From NCBI RefSeq assembly GCF_000247815.1, contig NC_021680.1, positions 5,993,431-6,057,430 of the forward strand: a stretch of DNA of 64,000 bases, given 5' to 3'. The notes beneath the pieces are model-generated. The model was not told the origin of the DNA and ran no database searches. It saw only the letters and a list, made by a program, of their open reading frames with translations. Origin of the DNA: Ficedula albicollis (lineage: Eukaryota; Chordata; Aves; Passeriformes; Muscicapidae). Below are positions 35,797 through 48,500 of the stretch, piece by piece (the stretch's first letter is position 1; every line of letters starts with the position of its first letter). Both the position numbers and the translations under genes were made by a program.

Positions 35797-37692
35797 ATTA
35801 ATTTTTCATTACTATACTATTTTTCCAACTTTCTATAAATCAACTGTATAAAACATCAAAGGAAGCACACAACAACTTATTTACTGTGATTTTATTCTAT
35901 GTGAATGTATCTTAAAATTACATTGGACAATTCCAAATTCCATCTTGAATTAAATTTGGGGGTTTTTTTCGAAGCTCTAGGGATTACAAATATAAACCCT
36001 TACAATATTATTCCAGAGTCAGGACACTGCATTATGCAACCAGGGTAATTATGTGCTGGGCTTCCATGATCCACAATTTCACAGTTTGGGATCCAAGAGA
36101 CAACCCGTGATACAGTTCCCTGAAAATCTAATTTCTACTGTGCTGAATGAATGTCTTCAATGTGCTGGTCCAAGATTAGTATTAAATGAAAATTATATTG
36201 TTCAGCTTGAGCTTTAGTGATTTCAAATTGCTGTTCCAAACAGAGAGAGTGTTCTCAGATAAATGGGGGGTTTAATTAAACATGTATGTATTAAGTTATT
36301 TACTTAATTATAGTATCACCATTGCCTCATATTGTTTTCCTGTGTATTAAATTCAGTTTCTCACATTACTGCATTATTAGATCAAACTGGTAATTGTCAG
36401 TTTTTCCTTTCTTCAGGCTTATCTAAGCTTGCAGTGCTAAGTCTCACTTCACTTATCGCATTCAACAAGGCAGTGATGAAAGCCTTGCAAAGGAACCTTG
36501 GGTTAATCAGGGCTTCCCTCCTACCTCTCAGGCTTGCAGAAACCTGGAGAGCTCCTGGAACACTCTCAGGGTCTGAAGGCATGGCTGATGCTGGAGCAGA
36601 ACCCAAAATCTCCTGCCCTGGCTGCTGCTCTGGGCTGGGGACAATGACAGAACAGAGAGGGGTGAGCAGGGGACCCCGAGAACCTGGGCACAGCCTCTAG
36701 CTCACTGCAGGCTTTACAATTTCATTTATTGCCAAGCTTCTTTTATCTTTTTCTCTTTAATTTTTCCCTCTTTGGGAAACTTTCTGAACTCCAGTTTTTC
36801 ACTCACGAATGCAAGAATGACCTCTCCCCCTTTTTTGTCGAATCACAGATATCCCATGAACAGAAAATCTCACCTTTGATCTGCTCCACCTCAGACAGAA
36901 CCAAAGCTGCTGCAAAAAATCAGTTTTAAGTATAAAATATTTAAAGGAGAGAAGCAGCTATGGTTTTATTTAGCTCAAAGGTGGTCTGCTGAGATTTGTT
37001 GATTTAGCTTCAGTAATAAATGAGCCAAAGACTTCAGCAATCACTGAAGTCATTTCATTCACACCCAGCAAAACCCCTTCCCCCCTTGTCTCCAGTGGGA
37101 ATCCTTAGGAGCCCTAACAAGGCTGAACAGGCATTTTTCCATGCAGGAACAGTCAATCCAGCTTGTCAGAGGTGCTGACCTCGTCTTGCACAAACCAGCA
37201 TCCCATCACAGGGTATGTGGAAGGCTCAGTGTACAGACAGGCCTGTGTGTAACCCTGATGGATGCAGGAATTGGGATCTCCTGACCAGGGGAAAGCTCTG
37301 GGACAGCTCACATGAGTTCTTCAGGTGTGAGCGACAGCTTGAGCTTTTCAGGCACCTTCACCAAGTTGATCAGAATGACTGAGATTCGGTAAAGAAAGAA
37401 AGAATTACCCTAATTTTAAATAAAGTAAGAATTTAGCTCACTTGGTGAACAGTAATTCTGTCACCATGTAAGAGAACAGAGGGTGTAGCACCAGGATAGA
37501 TTTATCTCTGGTGTGACTGTCAAGTATACAAACCATGGAACAGCTCAGGGAAGTATAAGCACTGAATCCTCCAGGTAATTCCACCCTTTCCCTCTCCTGG
37601 ATAACCAGACAGCCCAGAGCTTGCAGGTAGGGCTGTCTCAGCCATAATCCAAAGCAGCAGATAAGGAACTCAGCAGGAATTACACTGGCAGG
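35797..37692. other. AT-rich unique DNA, no gene seen
   Basis: No TE or gene recognised. The 122-codon frame at 36332-36700 (+) has no recognised domain. Confidence 0.5.
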
Positions 37693-37825
37693 GATGGCTG
37701 GAAGGACAAAAATGCACCTGGCAGGGTGGATGGCTGGAAGGACTGAAATGCACCTGGCAGGGTGTGCAGAGCTGCTGATGGCTGGAAGGACAAAAATGCA
37801 CCTGGCAGGGTGTGCAGAGCTGCTG
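37693..37825. repeat. minisatellite, 3 units of 36/48/48 bp
   Basis: Units starting at 37693, 37729 and 37777 share 'gatggctggaaggac' and 'aaatgcacctggcagggtg'. The first unit lacks the 12-bp 'tgcagagctgct' segment. Minus-strand frames through it show the repeated residues HTLPGAFLSFQPS and are not called as genes. Confidence 0.93.
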
Positions 37826-39369
37826 TGAGCTCTCCTTGCAGCACCAGAGGTGTTCCTGCTCCCCAAAGTGATGATGATTTCCAAAGCACTCAAATCTCCC
37901 TGTAAAGGGGACAAGGATAAACTGCACTTAATTAGAAGAGTAAAATCTGCTTCACCACTGATCAACAGAACCAAAAATGGCCCAGCTTTTTTTCTCACTA
38001 ATTTACAAATCACCAAATTAGAGAGAAAAGACTTCTTGCCCTATTTGTTTTGATAATTTTACTCTCCTAGATATGCGAATTTACCCAAACATTTTCCTTC
38101 TTTCTCTTTTTTACAGAAAAAAAAAAGAAATTGAAGGGAATAACAGATAATCTAGAAATATGTTAATGTCTTTCCTTCATCAAACAACCATGAATATACA
38201 TGACCATACTATATTACTATTTCCAGCCTCTTTGATTTATGTTATAGATAACATGTTTATAGAAAGCTAATCTCCACAAGACGCAGGAAAAAAAAGAGAA
38301 ACTGAAGAAAAACAAAAAAAAACACACCAGCAGCAGCAGGGAAATCAAATATCACCTAAATTAAACTAATCTCCAAAGTAGGCCAAACAAAAACTGTAAA
38401 GCAGCCAGGATTTCTGAGGCACTTTATTACAAAGGGGTTTTTTTTAATATCAAGATTGGTGAAAACACAATTTATAAAGAAACACAGACAAAACATTATT
38501 AAGAGGTTTTCAAATCAGGGTGAATGGAATTAAGCTGTCCTAGGAAAACTGATCCAACATTCAATTATTGATATTTATCACACTTGATTTCATGTCAGTG
38601 ACTCCTAATCACATCCCCAAAAAATTAATTCAATCAGAGCAATCTGTTTCCAGCATGACAGACATGGAACTTTACAAATTGCTGCTCGTAAAAATTTGAT
38701 GCTGAATGGTTTTTGACTGCCCTTTAATTGGGGGTTTGTTTGTTCTGGTTTCTGCCATGAGACTTGGCTGATCCCAGGCTGTTGAAGACTTTGGCAGAAC
38801 CACCAGAAGTGCTGTAGGTAGAAGAGTCCAAATGGCCCAAATGTTGCAGGTACAGATTTTTTGGGTGGATCAGTCCTCAGTGCAATCTAAAGAACATTCT
38901 TCCCCTTGGCTCACTGATCCCATAGACAGGCAGCATCACTAGTGCTGTCTAATGAACCTTATTCCTAGTGATTGGCACAGACCTAGTGACCCCCAAGCAT
39001 GCAGACACGAAGCATGGCAGTCATTGCATCCTTGTTAACAACTTTGCATCCTATTTTCCCAGCTCTTCTCCATTTTAAAATGGACATGGATCTCTGATCT
39101 GCCATAAGCCACTTCCAACCCAAAAAATTTCAGCTTTCCATTCCTGTCTCTCCACAGCTGATAAAGGACAACAGGAGTGGTCAATGCAGTGAGATTTGGC
39201 TTGTCACTTCTCCCCTGGCTCAGGCACATCCTGATGCCATAAGGACCCCTCTGCTCTGTGACCGCTGGAGTTTGTTGTTACACCACAAGGTCTTTGAGAG
39301 TGAACACAAGCCCAGCCACCAGCAGGTTCTTGGAAATGGCATAACCTTCTCAGACTCTGAAGTTAAACC
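37826..39369. other. AT-rich unique DNA, no gene seen
   Basis: Only A-rich patches (38.1 and 38.3 kb). No gene or TE recognised. Confidence 0.5.
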
Positions 39370-39490
39370 GTGCCTGCCCCTGGATCCCTGGCAGTGCCCA
39401 AGGCCAGGTTGGATGGGGCTTGGAGCAACCTGGGACAGTGGAAGGTGTCCCTGCCCATGGCAGGGGGTGGCACTGGATGATTCCATGACT
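39370..39490 (+). mobile_element. CR1 3' tail (plus strand), internally deleted
   Basis: 'gcctgcccctggatccctgg', 'cagtgcccaaggccaggttg', 'tggagcaacctgggacagtg' and 'gcagggggtggcactggatg' jump directly to 'attccatgactcct', skipping the usual 'tttaaggtcccttccaaccc' segment. Confidence 0.9.
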
Positions 39491-40964
39491 CCTCAGAGTT
39501 TGAAGGGATTATTCAGTGTTTCTGTGAGCCCTGTACCAAGCACAGGCTGCCCTGCCAGCAGCATTTCACTGAGGGCAGTGGCTTATCAAGATTTGTTTAC
39601 CCCATTGTTGATATACTTGTATAACACTGTATTGCATTGCAGAAAACAAAATTATTGCCTGCAATTATTCACTGAATCTTCACCAACTATTCACAGCGTC
39701 AGTTTGATTCAATCAATCAATTCAATTACTCTCATAATCTCTTTGAGGGGATTTCTTCCTCTCCCCATTATTCTCCCAAGCCCCTGAATCCTGACATGTA
39801 GTTTTTTTCAAATGCAATAGATGCCTTATTTATTCCACTGCCTCTGCATATATGACATGCACACTGTTCAGAGAATTGCATTGTTGTCACGGCAAATAAT
39901 GATCTAAATGCATTCCAGGACTTCATCTATATTTCCCTGAGTGTTTTATAATGTGCAGGAGGCAGAGAAAGATCTTCACGTTATTTTTGAGGAAATATAT
40001 ATCACTGTGTGGTGGGGATGTCTTCAGGCAGCACTTGTTCCCAGAATTCTTTCATTTACATTTCTGCTGTGTTTGTGTGCTCTGTCTTAATGCTTCTTCA
40101 CCTACTTTGGATATTAGCAAGTGAAGCAGGAGATATTTTTACAAGCCTTATCTTGTGAAACAAATAAAAGTTAAAATTTGATGCACAATATTTATTTCTA
40201 TTTCAGTGCACAAAGAACAAAGTCTGATTTCCAGGACCCTCAGAAATGAAATGTTTAGAAATATAGACTCAGTCCTGATGGCCACACAAAGAGTCATTTT
40301 GGTTTGTTATGATTATGAGGAAATTTCAGCTCCTCAAATAAATATCTTATAGTGAGAAAACAAGCATTTCTTTATTCCCTTTTTTTTTAATAATATTTAA
40401 ATATTAGTCAGGAAATCCCTTTTTTAATGGGTTTGTAAAAGATAACATCAAAGCAGATGTAACACATGCCATAGTTAGACATTGATTATTAACATGAAAT
40501 ATTCTGTAAAGAAAAAAATTACTGGCTTTAGAAACGTTTCATCTTCCACATCAACCAATACTTTTAACTACAGTTTTCACTGGGAAAAGAGCCATGAGCC
40601 ACTCTTGAGAGAGGAAATGTTCTCCACCTGCACCAGTCTGGAAATGTGGTGCTGTTTCTCCTCCCAAACCTTCCATAAACCTCAGCTGAGCCCTAAAACA
40701 CTCTCTGGGTCCAATCTGAAACAAGTGAGCAACACACACTACTGGCTCCTTCACAGCATTCTTTGCTGGCAGCTCTGTAAAATTAAGTATAAATTAATAC
40801 CAACATCTGCAGATTCAAAGCATAAAACCTAATTAAATAGATAATTTCAGACTTACCCATACTGATTTGGCTGTTTAAACTTGCTTACTTCCTATAGCAG
40901 ATTTTCGAGAAAAATCAGGGAAGTACATATAGTTTTTCTTTTTTTTTAAAAAAAAAAAAAAAAA
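39491..40964. other. AT-rich unique DNA ending in a T/A tract
   Basis: No gene recognised. At 40936-40964 a T-rich run is followed by A17, a partly self-complementary T/A tract, immediately before the G run. Confidence 0.5.
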
Positions 40965-41215
<251 letters not shown>

Positions 41216-42076
41216 GATTTTTAAATCACAGCATTGCTCCCAAGACCTTTCTCCCCCAAATTCTCTCCTGTTGGCTCCCCACTGGGCAATGCCAGGACTT
41301 TTTCTTCTTCCCTTTGTTTGCTACCCACTGAGAAAGAGTTTTTTCTCCTCTCCCATTGCCACTGGCTCAGGATGAATGTTTCAGATTTTATCAGCTCCAG
41401 CACTGAAGGAACTTGGTGAATGAAAATGTGCTTTTGTTCTCGTTTTTCAGGCATTATATCAGGGAGGAACGAGCTGCTTGTCTACTGACAGAAACTAAGT
41501 GCTCCTATCTGTTGTAGCCTGCTCCCTTATCTGCTGCCTTCTATTGTTTCCAGAAAAACCCTCTTGTAATGGGCAAAGAACTCGATAAAAAGCATAGAAC
41601 AAGGGCTGGCCTAATTCAAAGGACATTTTTCTGTCCCTGGACGTTAAAGCCACGACCCTGTTTGTGAGCAATAAGACATGAATGAGGTGTGTGGATGTTC
41701 AGTGTGCCACCACAGTGCAGGAAATATCTGTAATTTTGTCAGATAGCCTGAGGGATAAGAGCCACAGACATGCTCCTGGTATGTCTAGTCCTAACGAGAA
41801 CAAAAGCTGCTGCACCTTCCATTTTCATACATGAAATCCCTAATGCTGAGGCTGAAGCAACTCTTTCTTCCACCTCCATGTCCCCCTGGATGCAGCTTGT
41901 TCACATTTGAACTCCTGCCCAAGTGTGCTCAGCTGTAAAATCAAACCCACCTGGAAAGGTCACAGGGTTCATTGCAGCTTGGTCATGTCTAGGAAAGAAA
42001 ACATATCCAGATTTGAAGGAAAAGAAGCTCCAGATTAGAGTCATATTTGAGGAAATGCCCCCCATCCTGGCTGTTC
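41216..42076. other. unique sequence, no gene seen
   Basis: No gene or repeat recognised. Confidence 0.5.
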
Positions 42077-42220
42077 CACCCCTGGAAGTGTCCAAGGCCA
42101 GGCTGGACAGGGCTTGGAGAAACCTGGTCTGGAGGAAGGTGGGTGCCATGGCAGGGGCTGGGACTGGTGAGATTAAAGGTCCCTTCAACCCAAACTGTTC
42201 TGTCATTCTGTGACTCTATA
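42077..42220 (+). mobile_element. CR1 3' tail (plus strand)
   Basis: 'acccctggaagtgtccaagg', 'ccaggctggacagggcttgg', 'taaaggtcccttcaacccaa', 'actgttctgtcattctgtga', 'ctctata'. The central part ('gaaacctggtctggaggaag') is diverged. Confidence 0.92.
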
Positions 42221-45200
42221 AAAGGAGAGAAAATGGAAATCACTCCAGAAACTGAACAGGTACTAGGGGTATAAAACTGTATTATCATATATTATATTTA
42301 ACATTTATTATTGCATGATACAGTATTACATTATGTATAATAATTATACACATTATCATTCAAAATATCTTATATTAAACTCATTAATCCATTCTAGTGG
42401 TATCTAGAGTCAACCTCAGTGCTGTCAAAGATGGGATATCACAAATTCAGGGCTTTCAGGCCAGTCCATTGGGCTCAAGCCTCCAGTGCCAGCTGCACCA
42501 GCCCTTGCTGAGTGACTTTAACCACAGTGTGCAGACAGATAACTTCTAGAGCTGCCCAAGGGTCTCCAACACATCCCTGACATCTTTGTGGGCAGGGGAC
42601 CAAACTTCTCCATGTCTCAGTCTCCTGCAAAGTGCCATCATGTTCCTTTCCCCTTCTGTCTTATGAATTTGTCATAATTTGTGAGCAGAGCCAACTTCTT
42701 GCAGCTGGTTGTGACTGGGGTGGGTGAGTGGTGCTGCCAACACCCCAAATGACAAGTGAAAGTTCAGACATCTGGCACTGGCTGCTCACTGACACATTTC
42801 CTTCCTGAAATGATAACACAGAGATGATAGAAATAAAACAAAAGGAAGCAAAACTGACAGTTGCTATTGTACTTCCAAATGAAAGCATTACTTCAGGGAA
42901 GGGACTCTGCTCTGAGACAGCAGTTTCCGAAAATGGCTGCTGGGGAAAAAAACTTTCCATTTGAAATAATAATCACATCTCTACCTGTGACTGAACTGAC
43001 AATGAAACAAACGGCCTTGAGACAGTCATAAACCTAAGACAGATTAATTTGTCTGGAGATGATACTGTTTTCCTACACTGCCCTTGCAGCACTGAATTAT
43101 GCATCATTTCATTTATCAGATTGCCTTCCCCTCCCTGCCATCCCTGCAGCACAACCACACCGCCTAAGCTGCACTGATTTCCAGCAGGATGGAAAACACA
43201 CAATGGATTTTCTTATCACTCCTCTCGCTGTCCCAAACCTAACAAAGCCCTGCTTTCCCTCTCGTTTCTTACCACTTTCACTGTTTTCCCGCTGCAGCTC
43301 TGCTCTGTATTTCTCTTATCGTCATGCTAAGCAGCAATCCCTGCATGACAAAAATTCCTAATTGCAAAGAGCAAATCAACCATAATTATTATGTTTTTAC
43401 TAAGATTATTTTCCAGAGGTCTCCCAGCTCTTATGAAAATGAGAAACCCAGGCTGCCTGATTATATATTTTCACAGTTGCCTCAAGTGAAAGGGATTCTG
43501 CTGAGCTGTGCAGAAAGAAGGAGTGACCATATTTAAAGCCCCCCTTCAAATATCTGAGAGAAGAGTTTTGAATGTAAGGACATTCATCTGAGAGAAGAGT
43601 TTTGAATGCAAGGATATTGGCTTTTCCCTTCTTGCTGGTTGTCTTGCATGGAATCTGTGCCTGGAAAAAAAAAGGAACCCTCCAGCAGCAACTTTCTCCT
43701 GAAAGAAAAGATTTAGTGAGTCCCCTGGAAAAAATTAACCTGATGTTTTTGCACACAAAACATAGATATTATATCCCTAAGGAATAAAAGCCTTCAATGA
43801 AGAAAGGCTTCAATGAATATTTGTAGGAATTTTTATCTGTTTACAAGATAAAACAAAAAGAATTATAAAAAGTATCTTCTCCCTCTTTAACATTCCCCAA
43901 ATTTGTAGGTTTGAAAATAAAGCCAACAAAATGGAACCTATTCAGAATGAAAATGTTCACTGGGAGTTTGTCTGTGGGATGGTAAGACATAAAAGTGAGC
44001 ATCTGTATATTTGGATGCATCTTATTTACACTCAGGGAAGGCACTGGGAATGTCATAAAATCCTGAAAATAAAAGAGCCCTAAATGGCCTTAGGGTCATG
44101 TGAAATTTAGAAAAAAACTGGCCAAAAAATAGTACCTGGAATGCAAATCCATTGCAAAAATATGCAACATACATTTCCAGTCACATCAAATATGCAAAAA
44201 TATGGCTGCAAATTGTACGTAAAGCAAAACACAGATGCACCATAAATTTCACTCTGGTACCGTTATGAGGAGCAAAAGCCTGAGAAGATTTTTGCATTTT
44301 TATTTTCTCCATTCAATTTATTCACCTCTTTTTACTATGAATGAGAGACCCATTAAAATATTAAAAGATATTTAGTAGGTGATCTAAAATGATTAAAAAC
44401 AGGATTTAAAAAAGCATTTCCAATGCTTGTCAGCATCAGGCTTTTTATAAACTTTAATACAAAATAGCTAATGAGGGCAAGTCAGCCCCAGTAACGTTGT
44501 TCAAAATGCAAACTTGATTTTCAAAATCCTCCCCTCCATATTTAATAGGGTGATGATTACAAGAAAAGTGATGCTCCGATATGTTAATTCCCTCGCTGTT
44601 TTTCTGCTGATGTTACTCTTCATTTGAAGAAAACTGTCACCCTCTCTTCCCCAGCAGATCAAAGCGAGGCATCCAGTTTGTACCAGATGCCACCATACAA
44701 AATTACATTTAATAAATCTCCAAAGTAATTAAAAACCTCTGTATAAACCCTCTCAAAGAAGAAGACGCAGTGTACCAATTCGCCCCTCTTTAAACAACTT
44801 CTAGGGAGGTGACAAAATGTGACTTAAAGCTTATGCTACACATGCCACCTCCTTCCTTTGAAGTCCTAATTAATTATCTTTCCTGAGAATCACAATAAAC
44901 AGGAGACTGCTTTTGCATACTGAGCTATCTGGGTTCCTCATCCCACTGAGGCCAAGAAAGACCATGGAATTCTGGTGAACAGTTGGATCTTGGACAAAGA
45001 ATTTCAGGAGTAGAATGAGGCTGGCTCAGATCCATGATGCTGGATTTATTTTGGGGATGTATCTCTTTGTGCACCTTTGCAGTCAACACAACAGGACTGG
45101 AAATAAATCAGGGACAGCAGGGGGACCTTTGTCAGTGCTGGGAATGTGTGAATGCCAAAGACTAGAAGAGAAGGTGTATAAATGGACCAGCTCTTGTTAT

Positions 45201-45438
45201 GATCCCCAAATCCAGCCCAAAACAACATCAAGAAGAAATCTGGGCACTGGAGAGAAAAGCTTCTGTTCCAGAATGGAATCTGAGTGAACTTACCTTGCAA
45301 TACTGCGGGGGTCTCCTATAACTTTATTTAGGTTTTGAACAAACCCATTTTTGCCTGGTGCTAAAGCACAGAGGTCAAGAGGGATGGTCCAGTACTAGCC
45401 AGGCCACACCAGTACGTGCTGGGTAGCAGAGGCTGGTG
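42221..45438. other. AT-rich, CR1-free unique DNA
   Basis: AT-rich patch at 42.26-42.38 kb (TATA/ATTAT words). A 34-bp tandem pair at 43552-43619. No exon signature. 44.45-44.95 kb is unique, mixed-composition sequence with no repeat; see findings. Confidence 0.5.
43552..43619. repeat. 34-bp tandem duplication
   Basis: Two copies of 'atctgagagaagagttttga' followed by 'atg.aagga.att', at 43552 and 43586. Confidence 0.9.
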
Positions 45439-45558
45439 CACCCCTCAGGGTCCAGTTATCAGCCTTATCTTCCTTCCCCACCCCTCAGGGTCCAGTAGCC
45501 ATCCTTATCCTTCTTCCCCACCCCTCAGAGTCCATTCACCATCCTTACCTTCCCTCTT
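45439..45558. repeat. 40-bp minisatellite, 3 units
   Basis: 'cacccctcag.gtcca' recurs at 45439, 45479 and 45519 with a pyrimidine-rich 'ccttatc.tcttcccc' remainder. Diverged between units. Confidence 0.88.
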
Positions 45559-48500
45559 GGAATTGTTCCAAATTTCCTCCCCTGGGCACCCGGGTACCCT
45601 GAGCCCTGCCACCAACGCCCCCGTGTCTGTTGTGTTCCAGTTCCATGGGACATCATCCTGTCACCAAGGTGTCACCACCACCTCAATCCAGCCCCAGGAG
45701 CTGCCTGCCAAGTCAAGGCTCTCTCCCTCTGCCTGTTTTGGTTAAACAATTCACAAAGGTATGAATTCACTCCAGAGCACAAAAGACACGAGTTGAAATG
45801 CATCCAAGCTGCTGCTGGTGCCAGGAATATGACTCTGAGCAGCTTCCACTGTTTGTAGACTTGAAAAAGATGAAAACATCCGGTCTGGCATGGAAAGGGA
45901 CTGCCAAATCCATCCTGGGGAACGAGTAATGGAGTTGATATTCATTAACCCTTCTCGGTTGGCTTTTTTAATAAAATGAGAGATCTCAGTCCAGCCTCCA
46001 AGCAAGATTTATTTATTTCTAAATGACAAAGAAATGGAAAACACAAGGCACTTGGCAAAGTATTTCTTTGAGTACCTTGGCAGCTTGTCATTGATAATGG
46101 AATTGTTGTCTGATCTTCAGTCATTTGCAATCTAATTTACCCACAAAACCTACCACTTCTCCTTGCACATATTTCTCCACAATGTGCCTATTTACCTTCC
46201 CAAACCAGGAAGAAATACATTAGATGATTTAAAGGGTAGCCCTTAATGCAATTTAAAGCCTTGCAAATTGATTTTCCTTAATGAACTTTATATCCTGACA
46301 TCCTGTCGTTTTTCCTCTAGTACATTCAATTAGGCTATAATCAGTTATTAAGGGTTAGATAATGGGAACGTGACATCATCCACACAAGGTAGAAATTTTT
46401 GTGAGAGATTAATTAAAATCTAATTTTCATGCAAGGCTAGACCATCTGGGCCAAAAGGTGCCTATGATAATTGCAAGGGGGAAGAAAAAAAAAAGGAGAA
46501 AAAACCCCTGGAAAACCCAAAACAGGGAAAAGAGGAATACTTGGCTTGGGTTGATGCTGAGATGAGAGGGGAGATGTTCCTCTTGGGAGTGTATAAGTGA
46601 GAGAACCTTTGTGCTGTCTTCATCTAAAACACAGCAGAACAAACATCATGAATCGAAGCATTTCAGCAAAGGAGCTGAATACATTTCTTTGTGGATGAAA
46701 AGCCAGAGCCATTCATGTTCTACTTTCAGGTAGAAGCACTCTTTAATAGCAGTAGTAGCAGTGGTTAAAGCAGAGAGGCTTTTGTGGCTTTGTTAATACT
46801 AACTTGTGATAGAGGGGAGCTCTGGGCTCCAAATACATCTCTAATCTCAGCAGAGAACACAGCTCAGCAGTTCCATTTGCCCCATATCAAAGAAGGAAAA
46901 ATGTTGTTATTCTGCCAAGAAAATGGATCTATTTATCTGATGCAATGTTCTCTGCAACACAGGGTTTGTTTTTCCTCACCTCTATTTTTTTTTTTTTTTT
47001 TAATGGGCATATTGTAACCATTCTTAAACTGGAATAGAAGGGTTATATCAGCCACAAAGAATTTTCTAGTAACAATATCCATATTGCTGCAGTAATTTTG
47101 GAGGTGCTTATATTTCAGAACAGAAAAAGGCCTGCAGCTCAAGAAAAACAGCCAACATAATAGTTCCTCATACTCATTACTGCTTTTCAAAACAGCACCT
47201 CCAAAGCAATCCAACCCATGAGCAATTTTGGGACACTGCCTCTAGGAGAGGTGAAAAGAAGGGTCAAGCCTACAAATCCTCTCTGTTCATGCAGCTAATC
47301 CTGGGCTGACCTCGTGTGCCTCCCTGGCCTCATCTGCTCATTCTGGTGGAGTTTGTCTCCATTTATGTCCAGGAAAACAAGAGCCAAGTCTGAGGGTCAG
47401 AATGTTCCACAGAAATCTCTTCGTGGGGTCTGGGGATTGAGTTGGTTCTTTTTTTGGTCTTTTGACTCTTTCTTGCTTCTTTCTTTGAAGGATTAAAAGT
47501 AAAATTCAAGCTTTTGTCCAGCTTTTCTCTTATCAGATGGCTTTGAATCTGCTGGAAAACTCCTGTTCTCAAAACAATTTAGAGAAGCTACAGCTTTCAT
47601 TTCATTTTTTAAATGTTCTTGACATTCTGTTTTTTCCCCTTTAACTTTCTAGGCATTCTCTTTTGCCGAAACCTTCCAAGCGTCCTGGTAACCATCTATA
47701 ACCACAGTCTTAATTAAGAAAGAGCGTGGCTTGGATCATTATTCTAAGTCTGTTCAGAGGAATTGCTACCCAGTTGTAAGTGAGGTTTTCAATGACTGTA
47801 TTTCTTCCCCAGAGATAAGGCAATTAACGTTGTTTCCCATAAAATCCACCTTCCCCCCACCGCTTCGGAGAAGGTGAGCAGAAGTGAGAACAAATCAATA
47901 ACAGAATTTTCCCAGGAAAAGGGAACAAATATATCTTTATAATTACAATATGTAACACATTCCACAGCTGCATGCCTCTTGTGGATACTTCTGATCTGAA
48001 TGTAAATACATGTTTTACACTGAGGGTAATTTTGAAGAGGAGGTGGGAGCACACACAGCATGATCCAGTGCTTTTAAATCTATGAGCCAAGCTATTCATA
48101 TTTTCTCTCCATTCCCATGATATACTGAAGAGCAGCCTATGCTGTAATGTATGGTGCAATGGAAATACAAAATAAAAACCACTTAACTGTCCAAGAACCT
48201 GTACTTTCTCCTTAAATCCATGGTCTTTATAGACCTATTTCACTTACTGTCTGGGACAAAGAATAGTTCACATAGGAGTAACATCCAGATTTAATGCGAA
48301 GTTGTCCAAAGGGCCAGAGACCAAAGACACAGATTTCTTTACTGATTCCATGTTTACACTGAACTGAACCCATGATTCAGTAGTAGAGCTGCCTGGATAT
48401 TTCTAGGACAAGCCTGAGAAACTCGTTCAATATTCACTTAGGTGTGCAAATATTGCTCATGTCCATTCCCCCAAAAACAAATTCTCTCAATCCATGGAAA

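Noticed and set aside
35162..35851. 229- and 208-codon Gly-Lys-Gly-Arg-Glu repeat proteins
   Set aside because: Reading of the AAGGG array, which is open in all three forward frames.
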